Source: Methylocaldum sp. 14B
GTDB taxonomy: Bacteria; Pseudomonadota; Gammaproteobacteria; Methylococcales; Methylococcaceae
Direction: 5' to 3'
Length of the DNA stretch: 64,000 nt
Assembly (NCBI RefSeq): GCF_002005105.1
Contig: NZ_MSCV01000009.1
Location: 110,485-174,484 of the forward strand
A program made the position numbers and the translations under genes. This document shows positions 19,894 through 27,651 of this stretch, piece after piece. Below the pieces are notes generated by a model, which saw only the letters and a program-made list of their open reading frames with translations, was not told the origin of the DNA and made no database searches. Position 1 is the stretch's first letter. Every line of letters starts with the position of its first letter.

Positions 19894-20873
19894 CGAAGAT
19901 TCCGCTCTACGTCGTAACAGTCCCGGCAAAGGCGGAAGAGCCTGGGCATCGGAAATTCCGTCTGCGCCCCCCCTCTCTGGGGTTCGCCCCTTCGGGGCCC
20001 GCTTTGCGGTCCAAGTTCGTTCCCGACGAACTTGTCCTTGGGCCGTTCGGTGAAAAAGAAATCGTAGGAGCTCGCGAAAAAGGCGGCAATTTCCTCGCGC
20101 AAAGGCTCGAATGCCGGATGATCGGCAAAGAATGCCTCCAGATGATCCGAAAATAGCGGCTGCCCGTTTACGCCGTTGAACGCCCGGTGGATGGCGGTAT
20201 AGGCGGAGGAATAGTCCGGCGTCCCGGATGCTCGGCTCAAGGTCCGGACGGAGCGGCAGGCCGCTCTGAAATGGCGGCCTCTCTGCTGCCAGGGAAGATA
20301 GCCGTAAAGATAAACGAGGTACAATCCAGCCCCCGCGCCGGCGGCGGCGGCCGAAGCCAGTCCTCGGAGCGGACCGGTTCGGCTCGGAAGCGCGGGAGGC
20401 GCATCAGGCTGCATCGGCTCCAGCCCTTCCTCCCGAAGAATCGAAAGCTCGCGAATCGGCGCCGTGGTGAAACGCCAGGCCGGCACTTCCAGTTCGAAGA
20501 CATCCTCACCGTGGGTAAAGGCCAGCTTGAAGGCGGGAATCGCCAGATTCTTGACCTCCAATGGCGCGTAAAAACTTTGATAGGCGAGTTCTATCGAATA
20601 GCGGCGCAGACCGTCGTGCTCCGACTCCCGTACGTTCGCCTCCCGCAGTTCCAGCCAGCGATTGATTCGGCTCGGAGGAAGCGAATTTCGGTCGAGCAAG
20701 GCTTCCCGATCGACCGCGACATTCAGCGTCTGCAGGATAACATCACCGATGGCATAGCCGAATGGACGCGGCGTCGAGACCTGAAAGTCCCTGACCGGGC
20801 CGGGAGTCTCGCCGCCGTGCGAAACAGCAGCGCCTAAAAAAAGCAGCAGAAAAGCGAGGTACGTCCTTTTCAT
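19890..20873 (-). CDS. mxaA: MxaA, calcium insertion/assembly protein
   Basis: A 327-residue protein with a clear signal peptide (KRTYLAFLLLFLGAAVSHG), a periplasmic domain and one membrane helix near residues 180-200 (GLYLVYLYGYLPW). MxaA mutants elsewhere make methanol dehydrogenase lacking calcium. The ATG at 20873 overlaps the mxaS stop as ATGA; a much longer open frame upstream lies inside mxaS and is not real. The C-terminal part (RLCRDCYDVERNL) reads over the mxaC start, again by a four-base overlap. Confidence 0.93.
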   Translation of the reverse strand: MKRTYLAFLLLFLGAAVSHGGETPGPVRDFQVSTPRPFGYAIGDVILQTLNVAVDREALLDRNSLPPSRINRWLELREANVRESEHDGLRRYSIELAYQSFYAPLEVKNLAIPAFKLAFTHGEDVFELEVPAWRFTTAPIRELSILREEGLEPMQPDAPPALPSRTGPLRGLASAAAAGAGAGLYLVYLYGYLPWQQRGRHFRAACRSVRTLSRASGTPDYSSAYTAIHRAFNGVNGQPLFSDHLEAFFADHPAFEPLREEIAAFFASSYDFFFTERPKDKFVGNELGPQSGPRRGEPQRGGAQTEFPMPRLFRLCRDCYDVERNLR

Positions 20874-21727
20874 AAGGCGCGCTGAAAATACCGGGTAAGA
20901 TAGTCGGCCTTGAATCCTTCTTCGAGAAACAGCGGCTCCCGCCCGTGACTGAGGAACAGATGAACCAGACGCTCCCGCCGATCCCGGTAGGATTCTTCCA
21001 GCCGCGCACGAAGCTTCGGGCGTAACAGCAGCAAGCGCTCCGAACCGTCTTCCAGGTCGCGCATACGGCGAAATCCGAGCGTAGCCTCGCCCCCCATCTC
21101 GCTCGCGTCCCAAAATACCAAGGGCACTACATCGTGCGGCCCCAGAGACACCAGAATCCGTTTGACCAAGGTCAAGGGCATGTGGAAGTCGGAGACGAGA
21201 AAAACCAATGAACGCGAATTGGGCACGCATCGCGCCGCTTCCACCAGGCCACGGGCGTTTGTCCCCTTGGGTCGAAACCGGCGCAGACGCCTCACCAGGT
21301 TCAAAGCCATGGCGGGGTGACGGCACAGCGGCAGGGAAAATTCGGCGTGGATCTTTTCCGAGCAACCGATGATTCCCAAGGAGTCGCCGGTGCGGTACGC
21401 GGACAAGGCCAAAGACGCCAGGAAATCGGCCAGCGTGTCCATTTTGGAACCGGTGCCGCGAAACTCCATCGACGCCGACAAATCCACGATGGCGAACACC
21501 TTGATGGCACTGCGTTGCTCGTAGATCCGGACGGCATAGCCGCCGAAGGGATCGAGCACGCTGGCCCGGAGATCGATCCGGCGCGGATCCGGGTGTTTCA
21601 GCAAGGGCGCGAGCCCATGAAAGCGCTCGCCGCTGCCGGAGCGCCGGCTCGGATGAAAGCCGGGGCGCACGGCATCGGAACGCCAGGAAACCCGGTAATG
21701 GAATTCCTCGGTATGCCTAGCCTGCAT
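20870..21727 (-). CDS. mxaS: MxaS, DUF58-family protein
   Basis: A 285-residue DUF58 protein with a VWA-like fold (IVDLSASMEFRG acts as the MIDAS-type motif near residue 80; LVFLVSDFHMP later). MxaS pairs with the MoxR-type ATPase MxaR, as DUF58 and MoxR proteins commonly do. The first four codons, the start ATG and the ribosome binding site (AGGGG seven bases upstream) all lie inside the terminal arm of a 229-base palindromic element, so the native N-terminus may have been replaced. The stop overlaps mxaA. Confidence 0.92.
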   Translation of the reverse strand: MQARHTEEFHYRVSWRSDAVRPGFHPSRRSGSGERFHGLAPLLKHPDPRRIDLRASVLDPFGGYAVRIYEQRSAIKVFAIVDLSASMEFRGTGSKMDTLADFLASLALSAYRTGDSLGIIGCSEKIHAEFSLPLCRHPAMALNLVRRLRRFRPKGTNARGLVEAARCVPNSRSLVFLVSDFHMPLTLVKRILVSLGPHDVVPLVFWDASEMGGEATLGFRRMRDLEDGSERLLLLRPKLRARLEESYRDRRERLVHLFLSHGREPLFLEEGFKADYLTRYFQRAL

Positions 21728-21945
21728 TTCTCACACCCCTTCGTAGCGAGGACGTCGAGGCGTCGGTGCGGCGCGCCGCACGGACTGAGTGGCGGCGTCG
21801 TGGTAGGTCGGGAATCCTTTCCCGACACACGCTCGTCGGCAAAGGATTGCCGACCTACGACGTCGAGCCGGCGCGAAAGAGTACGGTGCGCCACGGCGAG
21901 CGAATCGGCGTCCGCAGTAGAAGGGGTGTGAGAAATGCAGGCTAG
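21717..21945. mobile_element. 229-bp palindromic (MITE-like) element between mxaR and mxaS
   Basis: Perfect 25-base terminal inverted repeats lie at 21717-21741 and 21921-21945 (CTAGCCTGCATTTCTCACAC... and its complement). The interior is an imperfect palindrome whose centre (21803-21858) is a copy of the GTAGGTCGGCAATCC repeat. There is no coding capacity, so any movement would depend on an outside transposase. It fills the whole mxaR-mxaS gap, starting four bases after the mxaR stop and including the mxaS start. In mRNA it could fold into one long hairpin. Confidence 0.75.
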
Positions 21946-21948
21946 CAA

Positions 21949-22968
21949 TCACGGTGCGGCAATCGAATGGAGGATTTTATCCACCAATCCCGGCACCAGT
22001 TCATCGCGCCGGTATTCGTAAGCGGGTTTCAGGAACACCCGATGAGCCATGGCCGGATAGAATACGCCCTGTATGTCCTCGGGAATGACCCGGTCGCGGC
22101 CTTTGAGCCAGGCATGGACGCGCGCGGCGCGAATCAGATAACTCATGCCGCGGGGACTCGCCCCGGCCTGGATGAGCTCGGACATGTCGGCGTCGGCCAC
22201 GGAGATGCCGAACCGCTCCGGTTCGTGACTGGCGCGCCACAAGTCGCGGGTATAGGCACGCAGCGTCGGGCTGGCCTGAATGCCGCTCTGGATGGCCGCG
22301 GCGATCTCGTCGAGCTCGCGATAAGGCAGCACGGCCGGCGTCACCACCCCGAGCAGACGGTTGGCATCGTGGTACCGCGGATCAAAGGTCAGCTGATCCA
22401 GGATATCCGCGTCGCTCGGATAGTCCATTGCGATCTCTAACAGGAACCGATCGCGGGCGGCAGCCGGAAGCTCGAAGGTTTCCTCTTTCTCCACCCGGTT
22501 GCGGTCGGCGAACACCTGAAGATAGGGGAATCGGAACTCGCGGTTGAATGCGGTGACGCTGCGCTCGGCCATGATGCGCAGCAGCAACGAGTGAATCTGG
22601 GGACGCGCCCGGTTGATTTCGTTGAAGAAGAAGGTCGAAAGCCCCTCACCGTGCTTGAGCACGGGACCTGGATCGACTCGCGGCCGGCCGTTCTCGTCGA
22701 GGTAGGTGTAATAGATCAAATCGGCGGGCATCAAATCGATGGTCCCTTCGATCCGTTCGTACTCGCCCCCGATGGCGAGTGACACGGCTCTCAGCAAAGT
22801 GGTCTTGCCCACACCGACGTTGCCCTCCAGCAGCACGTGGCCGCGGGCGAACACGGCGATGGTCATCAGCCGGATTGCTCGCGGCTGGCCGATGATGGCT
22901 TTTTCGATTTCCGACTCGAAGCGAAAAGCTTTTTCTCGCCAGTCGGCCAATAGTTGTTCGGAATGCAT
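21949..22968 (-). CDS. mxaR: MxaR, MoxR-type AAA ATPase
   Basis: A 339-residue MoxR-family AAA+ ATPase with Walker A EGNVGVGKTT (residues 48-57), Walker B-type STFFFNEINRA and sensor region IMAERSVTAFNREF. MoxR ATPases act as chaperones with VWA-domain partners; here the partners would be MxaS, MxaC and MxaL in methanol dehydrogenase maturation. It follows mxaI after a 135-base gap occupied by a palindromic repeat. ATG at 22968 is preceded by only a weak ribosome binding site. Confidence 0.94.
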   Translation of the reverse strand: MHSEQLLADWREKAFRFESEIEKAIIGQPRAIRLMTIAVFARGHVLLEGNVGVGKTTLLRAVSLAIGGEYERIEGTIDLMPADLIYYTYLDENGRPRVDPGPVLKHGEGLSTFFFNEINRARPQIHSLLLRIMAERSVTAFNREFRFPYLQVFADRNRVEKEETFELPAAARDRFLLEIAMDYPSDADILDQLTFDPRYHDANRLLGVVTPAVLPYRELDEIAAAIQSGIQASPTLRAYTRDLWRASHEPERFGISVADADMSELIQAGASPRGMSYLIRAARVHAWLKGRDRVIPEDIQGVFYPAMAHRVFLKPAYEYRRDELVPGLVDKILHSIAAP

Positions 22969-22996
22969 GTTTGAATTATTGGAATAGCCAACCTAT

Positions 22997-23081
22997 CGTA
23001 AGGCGGGTTAGCCGGTATTCCGGCGTAACCCGCCTTACGAGGCGAGGCGGCGGGTTACGCAAGTACGCTAACCCGCCCTAC
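22997..23081. repeat. GGCGGGTTA-type palindromic repeat, mxaI-mxaR gap
   Basis: A double hairpin: CGTAAGGCGGGTTAGCC pairs with GGCGTAACCCGCCTTACG, then GCGGGTTACGC with GCTAACCCGCCCTAC. The same unit occurs at 25134-25253 in the mxaF-mxaJ gap. Non-coding. Confidence 0.75.
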
Positions 23082-23103
23082 AACTCCCAAGCCGCCAGCC
23101 AAC

Positions 23104-23379
23104 TCAATCTACCTTGTAGACGAACTTCCCGGTCTTGCTGAACTGTTCCCAGCGCTTCTGATTGCGGGCTTCCATGGCCTTGATGGCCTCTTGTTGCTTG
23201 TTCAGCTCCGCCGGGTCGTGCTTCGGATCATATTTGCTGCCCGCCACTTTTTCGGGATAACCGGGTTTCGGCTCCCAGCAATTGCCCGGTGCCTTGCACT
23301 TGGTGCCGTCGTAGGCACTCGCGTTGAAAGCGGCTATGGACAACAGCCCGGCGCTCAGGATTAAAGTTTTCAGTTTCAT
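23104..23379 (-). CDS. mxaI: MxaI, methanol dehydrogenase small subunit
   Basis: A 91-residue precursor: signal peptide (KLKTLILSAGLLSIAAFNASA) and a mature beta subunit of about 69 residues, lysine-rich, with the family signature YDGTKCKAPGNCWEPKPGYP, which includes two Cys, and a long C-terminal helix. It wraps around MxaF to form the alpha2-beta2 periplasmic enzyme. ATG at 23379 follows an AGGAGA ribosome binding site; an upstream in-frame start at 23466 would destroy the signal peptide. It is 32 bases after mxaG. Confidence 0.97.
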   Translation of the reverse strand: MKLKTLILSAGLLSIAAFNASAYDGTKCKAPGNCWEPKPGYPEKVAGSKYDPKHDPAELNKQQEAIKAMEARNQKRWEQFSKTGKFVYKVD

Positions 23380-23411
23380 TGGTCGAGTCTCCTGTTCGGT
23401 GGTGGGGAAAG

Positions 23412-23885
23412 CTATTTGAGCCATTCGGCCTTGGCGGGATCGCCTTTGTAGATGTCGCGCAGCCAAGCCATGACTCGAAGCATTTCGTCGGCGTTCAGAT
23501 TGGTACTCTGCGGCCCCATCATGCCTTGGGCACCGCCCCAGAGAACTTCGAACAAGCCGACATCGGTAGCGGCTCTCGGGTAAGTCCAGTAGTCGTCTCC
23601 CAGTCCCGGCCCCAGTTTGCCTTCGGCCTCGTGACCATGGCAGCCGGAGCAGGCGGTGAGATACAGGCTATGGCCTTTTTCGATGGCTTCCTTGTCGCCG
23701 TTGTAGGGGTTCTTGCCTGTTTCCTTGAATTTCTTGAAAGCGTCCGTATCGCCGCCTTTTTTACCGTATTCGAAATCCAGGGTCTCGCCGGTGACGGCGT
23801 GGCGAAAAGTGATTTCCGCACAGCTTTCGGCGGATACGAGGGCCACGCCCACGGCGAGCGCAGCCATACTGATTCGTAATTTCAT
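23412..23885 (-). CDS. mxaG: MxaG, cytochrome cL
   Basis: A 157-residue c-type cytochrome with a signal peptide and haem motif CSGCH at residues 79-83; a candidate Met axial ligand lies in the GMMGPQ segment. Cytochrome cL is the specific periplasmic electron acceptor of methanol dehydrogenase. Position between mxaJ and mxaI matches other methylotrophs. ATG at 23885 is preceded by GAGGACAC. A 340-base gap with hairpins separates it from mxaJ. Confidence 0.96.
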   Translation of the reverse strand: MKLRISMAALAVGVALVSAESCAEITFRHAVTGETLDFEYGKKGGDTDAFKKFKETGKNPYNGDKEAIEKGHSLYLTACSGCHGHEAEGKLGPGLGDDYWTYPRAATDVGLFEVLWGGAQGMMGPQSTNLNADEMLRVMAWLRDIYKGDPAKAEWLK

Positions 23886-23950
23886 GAAGCTTGTGTCCTC
23901 TTCGTTTTTTTATTCATTTAATTCGTGGCCGGCTGAAACCTGGCAGCGCC

Positions 23951-24098
23951 CAGGAATTCCGCTCACGGATTCCTGCCGCACATCCCTGTGCGGCCCCCCC
24001 TAAGGGTGCCGCGTGTGCAAGTCAGCCTCGCTCCGCTACTCAGTGCTGCCTCGCCGATCGCCAGGCCGACTTGTCATGCGGCAGATCCCTCTGCCGCA
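23951..24098 (-). promoter_or_regulatory. Hairpin cluster with GGGA loops in the mxaJ-mxaG gap
   Basis: The 340 bases 23886-24225 hold no gene but three hairpins. 23951-23975: CAGGAAT.../...ATTCCTG. 23975-23994: on the mRNA strand GCCGCACA, loop GGGA, UGUGCGGC. 24077-24098: UGCGGCAGA, loop GGGA, UCUGCCGCA. The middle one contains ACAGGGAUGU, an exact match to the published CsrA/RsmA consensus ACANGGANGU, with GGA in the loop. They may equally be dispersed palindromic repeats or RNA-processing sites. Confidence 0.45.
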
Positions 24099-24225
24099 CC
24101 TTCCATGTACTCTGCGGACCAGCCGGCAGAACAGCCCTCGGGAAGAGGGGTTTGACGCGAACGGTCAGCCAAACTGAAAAACGGGAATGTTTTTCATTAG
24201 CCACCACTCGTCCGCCGCATCCGTG

Positions 24226-25095
24226 CTACGTCGATTTGCCTTTTTTGGCGATCTCCCTCGCAGCCGCTCCCGTTTCCTCCACGGGCAATAGCGGAACTCC
24301 CTCCGCGTTGAGCAGCGCGCGAATCTCCTTCTCGCGCTTCTTCAACACCCGGTTGATGTCCGCCAGCAAGGCTTCCTCACCTTTTCTCACGCCAACGGAG
24401 GTGGAATAGTGGTGCGGCACCTTTTCCCCGTCCGAGCGGGCCTGATGATCCGGGATCACTCGCATCTCCAGAGGTCTGTCCGCGTTTTTGACATAACGGG
24501 CAGCCTGGGGCCCCCAAAGCACCGCCAGGTCGGCGCTGCCGGACTCGACTTCCCGAACCAGTTTTTCGGGGTCGTAGCGAACATATTGGTTGCGGCGCGC
24601 CTTGAAACCAACCAGGGATTGCAGGTAGTTGAACTGGTCGTAATAGCGTCCGACCTTCTTGAGCATGGTCTCCGCGGGGGTATCCGGCATGAACGCGATA
24701 CGTTCGGCCTTCTTCAGAAAGTCGCTGTCCCAATCGGCGACCTTTACTCCTTTTTCCTTGCGGTATATGAACACGTACCCGGAACGATAATACGGCTTCG
24801 ACGTCGACATCCGCGGATCGTCCGTATCCACGCCGATAACGACATCGCACAAGCCCCGATCCAGCTGGTCCCGAATGAAGTACCGCGGATCTTGCCACCA
24901 CACGTATTCCACCGGCCTTCCCAATTCCTTGCCGATCAGTTCCGCCAGCTTGTTTTCGAAGCCTTCGCCGTCCTTGTTTGAATAAGGCAGTTCGTTTTCC
25001 GCAGCACAAACTTTGAGGGGCTCTGCGGCCGCCTCAGGTCCGCTGCCGATATCGGCCAACAGCCAGGCGCAAATGACTATGCGTGTCAAACGCAT
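24226..25095 (-). CDS. mxaJ: MxaJ, periplasmic solute-binding-like protein
   Basis: A 289-residue protein with a signal peptide and the type-2 periplasmic binding fold (LKVCAAENELPYSN, then DVVIGVDTDDPRM). MxaJ is required for methanol dehydrogenase maturation and has been reported bound to the enzyme in some methanotrophs. ATG at 25095 has GGAGG ten bases upstream; a TTG further up would overlap that ribosome binding site. It follows mxaF after a 170-base gap that contains palindromic repeats. Confidence 0.95.
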   Translation of the reverse strand: MRLTRIVICAWLLADIGSGPEAAAEPLKVCAAENELPYSNKDGEGFENKLAELIGKELGRPVEYVWWQDPRYFIRDQLDRGLCDVVIGVDTDDPRMSTSKPYYRSGYVFIYRKEKGVKVADWDSDFLKKAERIAFMPDTPAETMLKKVGRYYDQFNYLQSLVGFKARRNQYVRYDPEKLVREVESGSADLAVLWGPQAARYVKNADRPLEMRVIPDHQARSDGEKVPHHYSTSVGVRKGEEALLADINRVLKKREKEIRALLNAEGVPLLPVEETGAAAREIAKKGKST

Positions 25096-25133
25096 GGGGT
25101 GATTTCCTCCCAATAAATAAAGAGTCGCTCGAC

Positions 25134-25253
25134 GTAGGGCGGGTTAGACGCGCAGCCCCACCTTGCCATCCGGATTCCACGGCAGTCCGGCGCGTCGTAA
25201 CCCGCCGGATGTCGCGGACGGCGGGTTACGCGAGTACGCTAACCCGCCCTACG
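25134..25253. repeat. GTAGGGCGGGTTA palindromic repeat, mxaF-mxaJ gap
   Basis: GTAGGGCGGGTTAGACGCG at one end pairs with ACGCTAACCCGCCCTAC at the other, with an inner CGTAACCCGCC/GGCGGGTTACG pair. It is the same family as 22997-23081. Located directly 3' of mxaF, it could stabilise the upstream mRNA or attenuate transcription, which would suit the need for more MxaF than MxaJ (inference). Confidence 0.75.
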
Positions 25254-25265
25254 ACCATGCGGTAC

Positions 25266-27071
25266 TTATAGCGAGAACACGAACAGCGCACCGCCCATCT
25301 GGGTGTGGTGAGCCAGCTCCTTGAACGCGCCTACCGCACCAAGACCAGCGGTCGGGTCCTTCAGGTCGAACACCAGACCGACACCAGGCCAGCCGCCGAC
25401 GCCCGAGTAGATGGCGACGTACTGTCTGCCGTTGTGCTTATAAGTGATGGGATGGCCGATAACGCCGGAAGGAAGCTTGAACTTCCAGACCTCCTTGCCG
25501 TTGCGGGAATCCAGCGCCTTGATGTAGCCATCGAGCGTACCGTAGAACACCAGATTGCCGGCGGTCGCCAGGGTGCCTCCCCAGACGGCGAACTTCTCCG
25601 GAATTTCCCATTCCATCTTGCCGGTGACCGAGTTCATGGCCTTGACCTGACCCAAGGTGCCTTTCGGTCCCGGATACATATTGAGGGTCGCGCCCACGAA
25701 GAACTGGCCGGCACGGTAAGGCAGCATGAACGGTTCCCAATCCATGCAGATGTGGTTCACGCCCATGAAGAACAGTTTCTTTTCAGGGTCGTAGGATTCG
25801 ATACCCTGGTTGTGGTAACCCATGGCCGAGGGGCAAATCCCTTTCGCTTCGTGGTCCATGCGGGTGGAGTATTCCGGATCGCGGATCGGCAAGCCAGTCT
25901 TGAGATCGACCTTTTTCACCCAATTCACGGTGTCGTCGATCTTGAAGGCGTTGACCAGATCGCCGGTTTCCCGGTTGAGGGTGTAGACGATGCCATTGCG
26001 GTCGGGATGGGTCAGAAGCGGCGTCATCTTGCCGTCCACTTCCTGCTCGGACAAGCCCATGTAATTGACACCGGCGTAATCCCATTCGTCGTGCGGCGTC
26101 TTCTGATAGCCGAACTTGGCCTTGCCGGTGTTGAGATCACGACCCCAAATGGTCATGGTCCACTTGTTGTCGCCGGGGCGCATGGTTTCGTTCCAGGGCG
26201 CCGGGTTGCCGGAACCGTAGTAGATCATGTCCAGCTTGGGATCATAGGCATACCAGCCCCAGTTGGTGCCGCCGCCGATCTTCCAGGCGTCGCCTTCCCA
26301 GGTTTGCTGGCCGAGCCCGAACTGGCCGTAGTGAGGGTTATGTACGTTGAACGACTTGTCCAACAGCAGATCTTCGTCGGAACCGGTGGCGTAGGCACGC
26401 CATTCCATCTTGCCGTCCTTGATGTTGTAGGCGGTCACGTAGCCGCGCACGCCCAGCTCGGCTCCGGCGGACCCGACCAGCACCTTGTCCTTAGCCACGA
26501 AGGGCGCGCCGGTCAGGGTGGAACCCATGGTGATGTCGGAGTTTTCCATCTTCCAGATTTCTTCGCCGGTCTTGGCGTTGAGGGCGACGACGTGGCCGTC
26601 CAACTGATTCAGGAAAATCTTGGCCGGACCGTGGTCGCCGGCGGGTACGTAGGCGAGGCCTCGGTTCACTACGTCGCAGCAGGCAACGGCGCGGGCCGCC
26701 GGATTCTGCTTCGGCTTGTATTGCCAGAGAATCTTGCCGGGATCGTTGAGATCGAGGGCGTATACGTTGTTGGGGAACGGCGTGTGGACGTACATGATGC
26801 CGTCCGCTACTAGGGGGGCACCCTCGTGACCATGCAGTGTGCCGGTGGAGAACGTCCACGCCACCTTGAGGTGATGGATGTTCTCTACATTGATTTGGTC
26901 CATCTCGGAGTAGTGGGTGGCGCTGTAATCCTTGGTCTGCATGACCCAGTTCTTCGGATCCTTAGCCATTTCGATGAGAGCGTCGTTTGCGGAGCCGGTG
27001 CCGGAGACGGCCAAAAGCCCGCCTGCCATCAGAGCGCCGCTGACGGCCGCCGCCAGTTTGCGTTTTTGCAT
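25266..27071 (-). CDS. mxaF: MxaF, PQQ- and calcium-dependent methanol dehydrogenase large subunit
   Basis: A 601-residue precursor; the first 28 residues are a signal peptide. In mature numbering Cys103-Cys104 form the vicinal disulfide over PQQ (ACCD, precursor 131-132) and Asp303 is the catalytic base (precursor 331, in WDYAG). The residue two after Asp303 is Ala, not the extra Asp that marks lanthanide-dependent XoxF, so this is the calcium type. Eight-bladed propeller tryptophan motifs are present (for example [16 protein letters not shown]). It oxidises methanol to formaldehyde in the periplasm. ATG at 27071 follows GAGGAG. First gene of the mxa operon. Confidence 0.98.
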   Translation of the reverse strand: MQKRKLAAAVSGALMAGGLLAVSGTGSANDALIEMAKDPKNWVMQTKDYSATHYSEMDQINVENIHHLKVAWTFSTGTLHGHEGAPLVADGIMYVHTPFPNNVYALDLNDPGKILWQYKPKQNPAARAVACCDVVNRGLAYVPAGDHGPAKIFLNQLDGHVVALNAKTGEEIWKMENSDITMGSTLTGAPFVAKDKVLVGSAGAELGVRGYVTAYNIKDGKMEWRAYATGSDEDLLLDKSFNVHNPHYGQFGLGQQTWEGDAWKIGGGTNWGWYAYDPKLDMIYYGSGNPAPWNETMRPGDNKWTMTIWGRDLNTGKAKFGYQKTPHDEWDYAGVNYMGLSEQEVDGKMTPLLTHPDRNGIVYTLNRETGDLVNAFKIDDTVNWVKKVDLKTGLPIRDPEYSTRMDHEAKGICPSAMGYHNQGIESYDPEKKLFFMGVNHICMDWEPFMLPYRAGQFFVGATLNMYPGPKGTLGQVKAMNSVTGKMEWEIPEKFAVWGGTLATAGNLVFYGTLDGYIKALDSRNGKEVWKFKLPSGVIGHPITYKHNGRQYVAIYSGVGGWPGVGLVFDLKDPTAGLGAVGAFKELAHHTQMGGALFVFSL

Positions 27072-27298
27072 GTTTTCTCCTCGCTGAATACTTGTTCGGA
27101 CTGTCCTGAGACAGAGCGATCACGGATCGATGATCACGGCGGCGAATTTTGGAAGAATCGCATGGCGGGCTGTAGTGAAATAAGCCCGAATTGGGACAGG
27201 AAAAAATCAGGAAGAAATGCGATAGATCTCCCGCTCCCTTACGGGTTTCCGTTTTGTTAATCAGGCCCATAAATACCCTCCTGGTGTTTCGGGCCGCT

Positions 27299-27400
27299 GC
27301 CAAGGCCACGGGTACACGCCCGGCCTTGGCGCAGGCGGCTTGTCGCCGCGCCGGGCCATCCCTGCCCCGGATTAACCCGGCCTAATTTAGAGGCCGGGCT
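27299..27400 (-). promoter_or_regulatory. GC-rich hairpins in the mxaF upstream region
   Basis: Three strong inverted repeats lie 230-330 bases before mxaF: GCCAAGGCC/GGCCTTGGC (27299-27330), GCGGC/GCCGC (27335-27349) and CCCGGCCT/AGGCCGGG (27376-27398). If transcription starts upstream they would fold in a long structured leader; otherwise they mark the promoter region. A good AGGAGG sits at 27274-27279 before an out-of-frame ATG (27270) whose frame runs into mxaF. I could not fix the mxaF promoter by eye. Confidence 0.4.
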
Positions 27401-27465
27401 AATAAATCAAAAAACGGTACGATCTCGGGAAAAATTCCTTTTTTTTCAAGTATTGGTTCACGCTC

Positions 27466-27494
27466 TTGACAGGGTAATTCGTGTTCTCTAGCTT
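27466..27494 (+). promoter_or_regulatory. Sigma-70-like promoter
   Basis: A perfect -35 box TTGACA (27466-27471), a 17-base spacer and a weaker -10 TAGCTT (27489-27494). It would start a plus-strand transcript near 27501, leading into a terminator at 27582 and then the histidine kinase gene. Confidence 0.5.
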
Positions 27495-27500
27495 GATTCG

Positions 27501-27611
27501 ATTCAAATTCCCGTTGAAAAAGATGAAGAGAGTTACCGAATTGCTAAAGAATGACGTTCATCCGTTTTGATTTACTCTCGAACGGGCTCGCTGGAGCCCG
27601 TTTTCGTTTCT
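27501..27611 (+). ncRNA. Candidate short terminated transcript or attenuated leader
   Basis: From the promoter at 27466 the transcript would be about 110 bases and end at a classic Rho-independent terminator: ACGGGCTC (27582-27589), loop GCTG, GAGCCCGT, then TTTCGTTTC. It includes a 15-codon frame (27523-27570, MKRVTELLKNDVHPF) with a weak ribosome binding site. It could be a small RNA, a leader-peptide attenuator for the kinase gene 40 bases downstream, or a small-protein gene. Only the terminator is strong. Confidence 0.4.
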
Positions 27612-27651
27612 ATGAAAAGGCTGAAGATTCACAGCCGCGCCGATAAAAATC

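Noticed and set aside
20874..21365. A 5' extension of mxaA by about 160 codons
   Set aside because: It lies wholly inside mxaS; the ATGA overlap at 20873 and the clear signal peptide fix the real start.
21731..21952. Short frames inside the 229-base palindromic element
   Set aside because: They are in palindromic DNA, so both strands give similar spurious frames; no conserved product.
25305..26813. A 502-codon open frame on the plus strand
   Set aside because: It is exactly antisense to mxaF and has no ribosome binding site or domain; GC-rich codon bias opens such shadow frames.
25266..27071. XoxF-type (lanthanide) methanol dehydrogenase
   Set aside because: Ala, not Asp, occupies the position two after catalytic Asp303, and the full mxaJGI set follows; it is the calcium-type MxaF.
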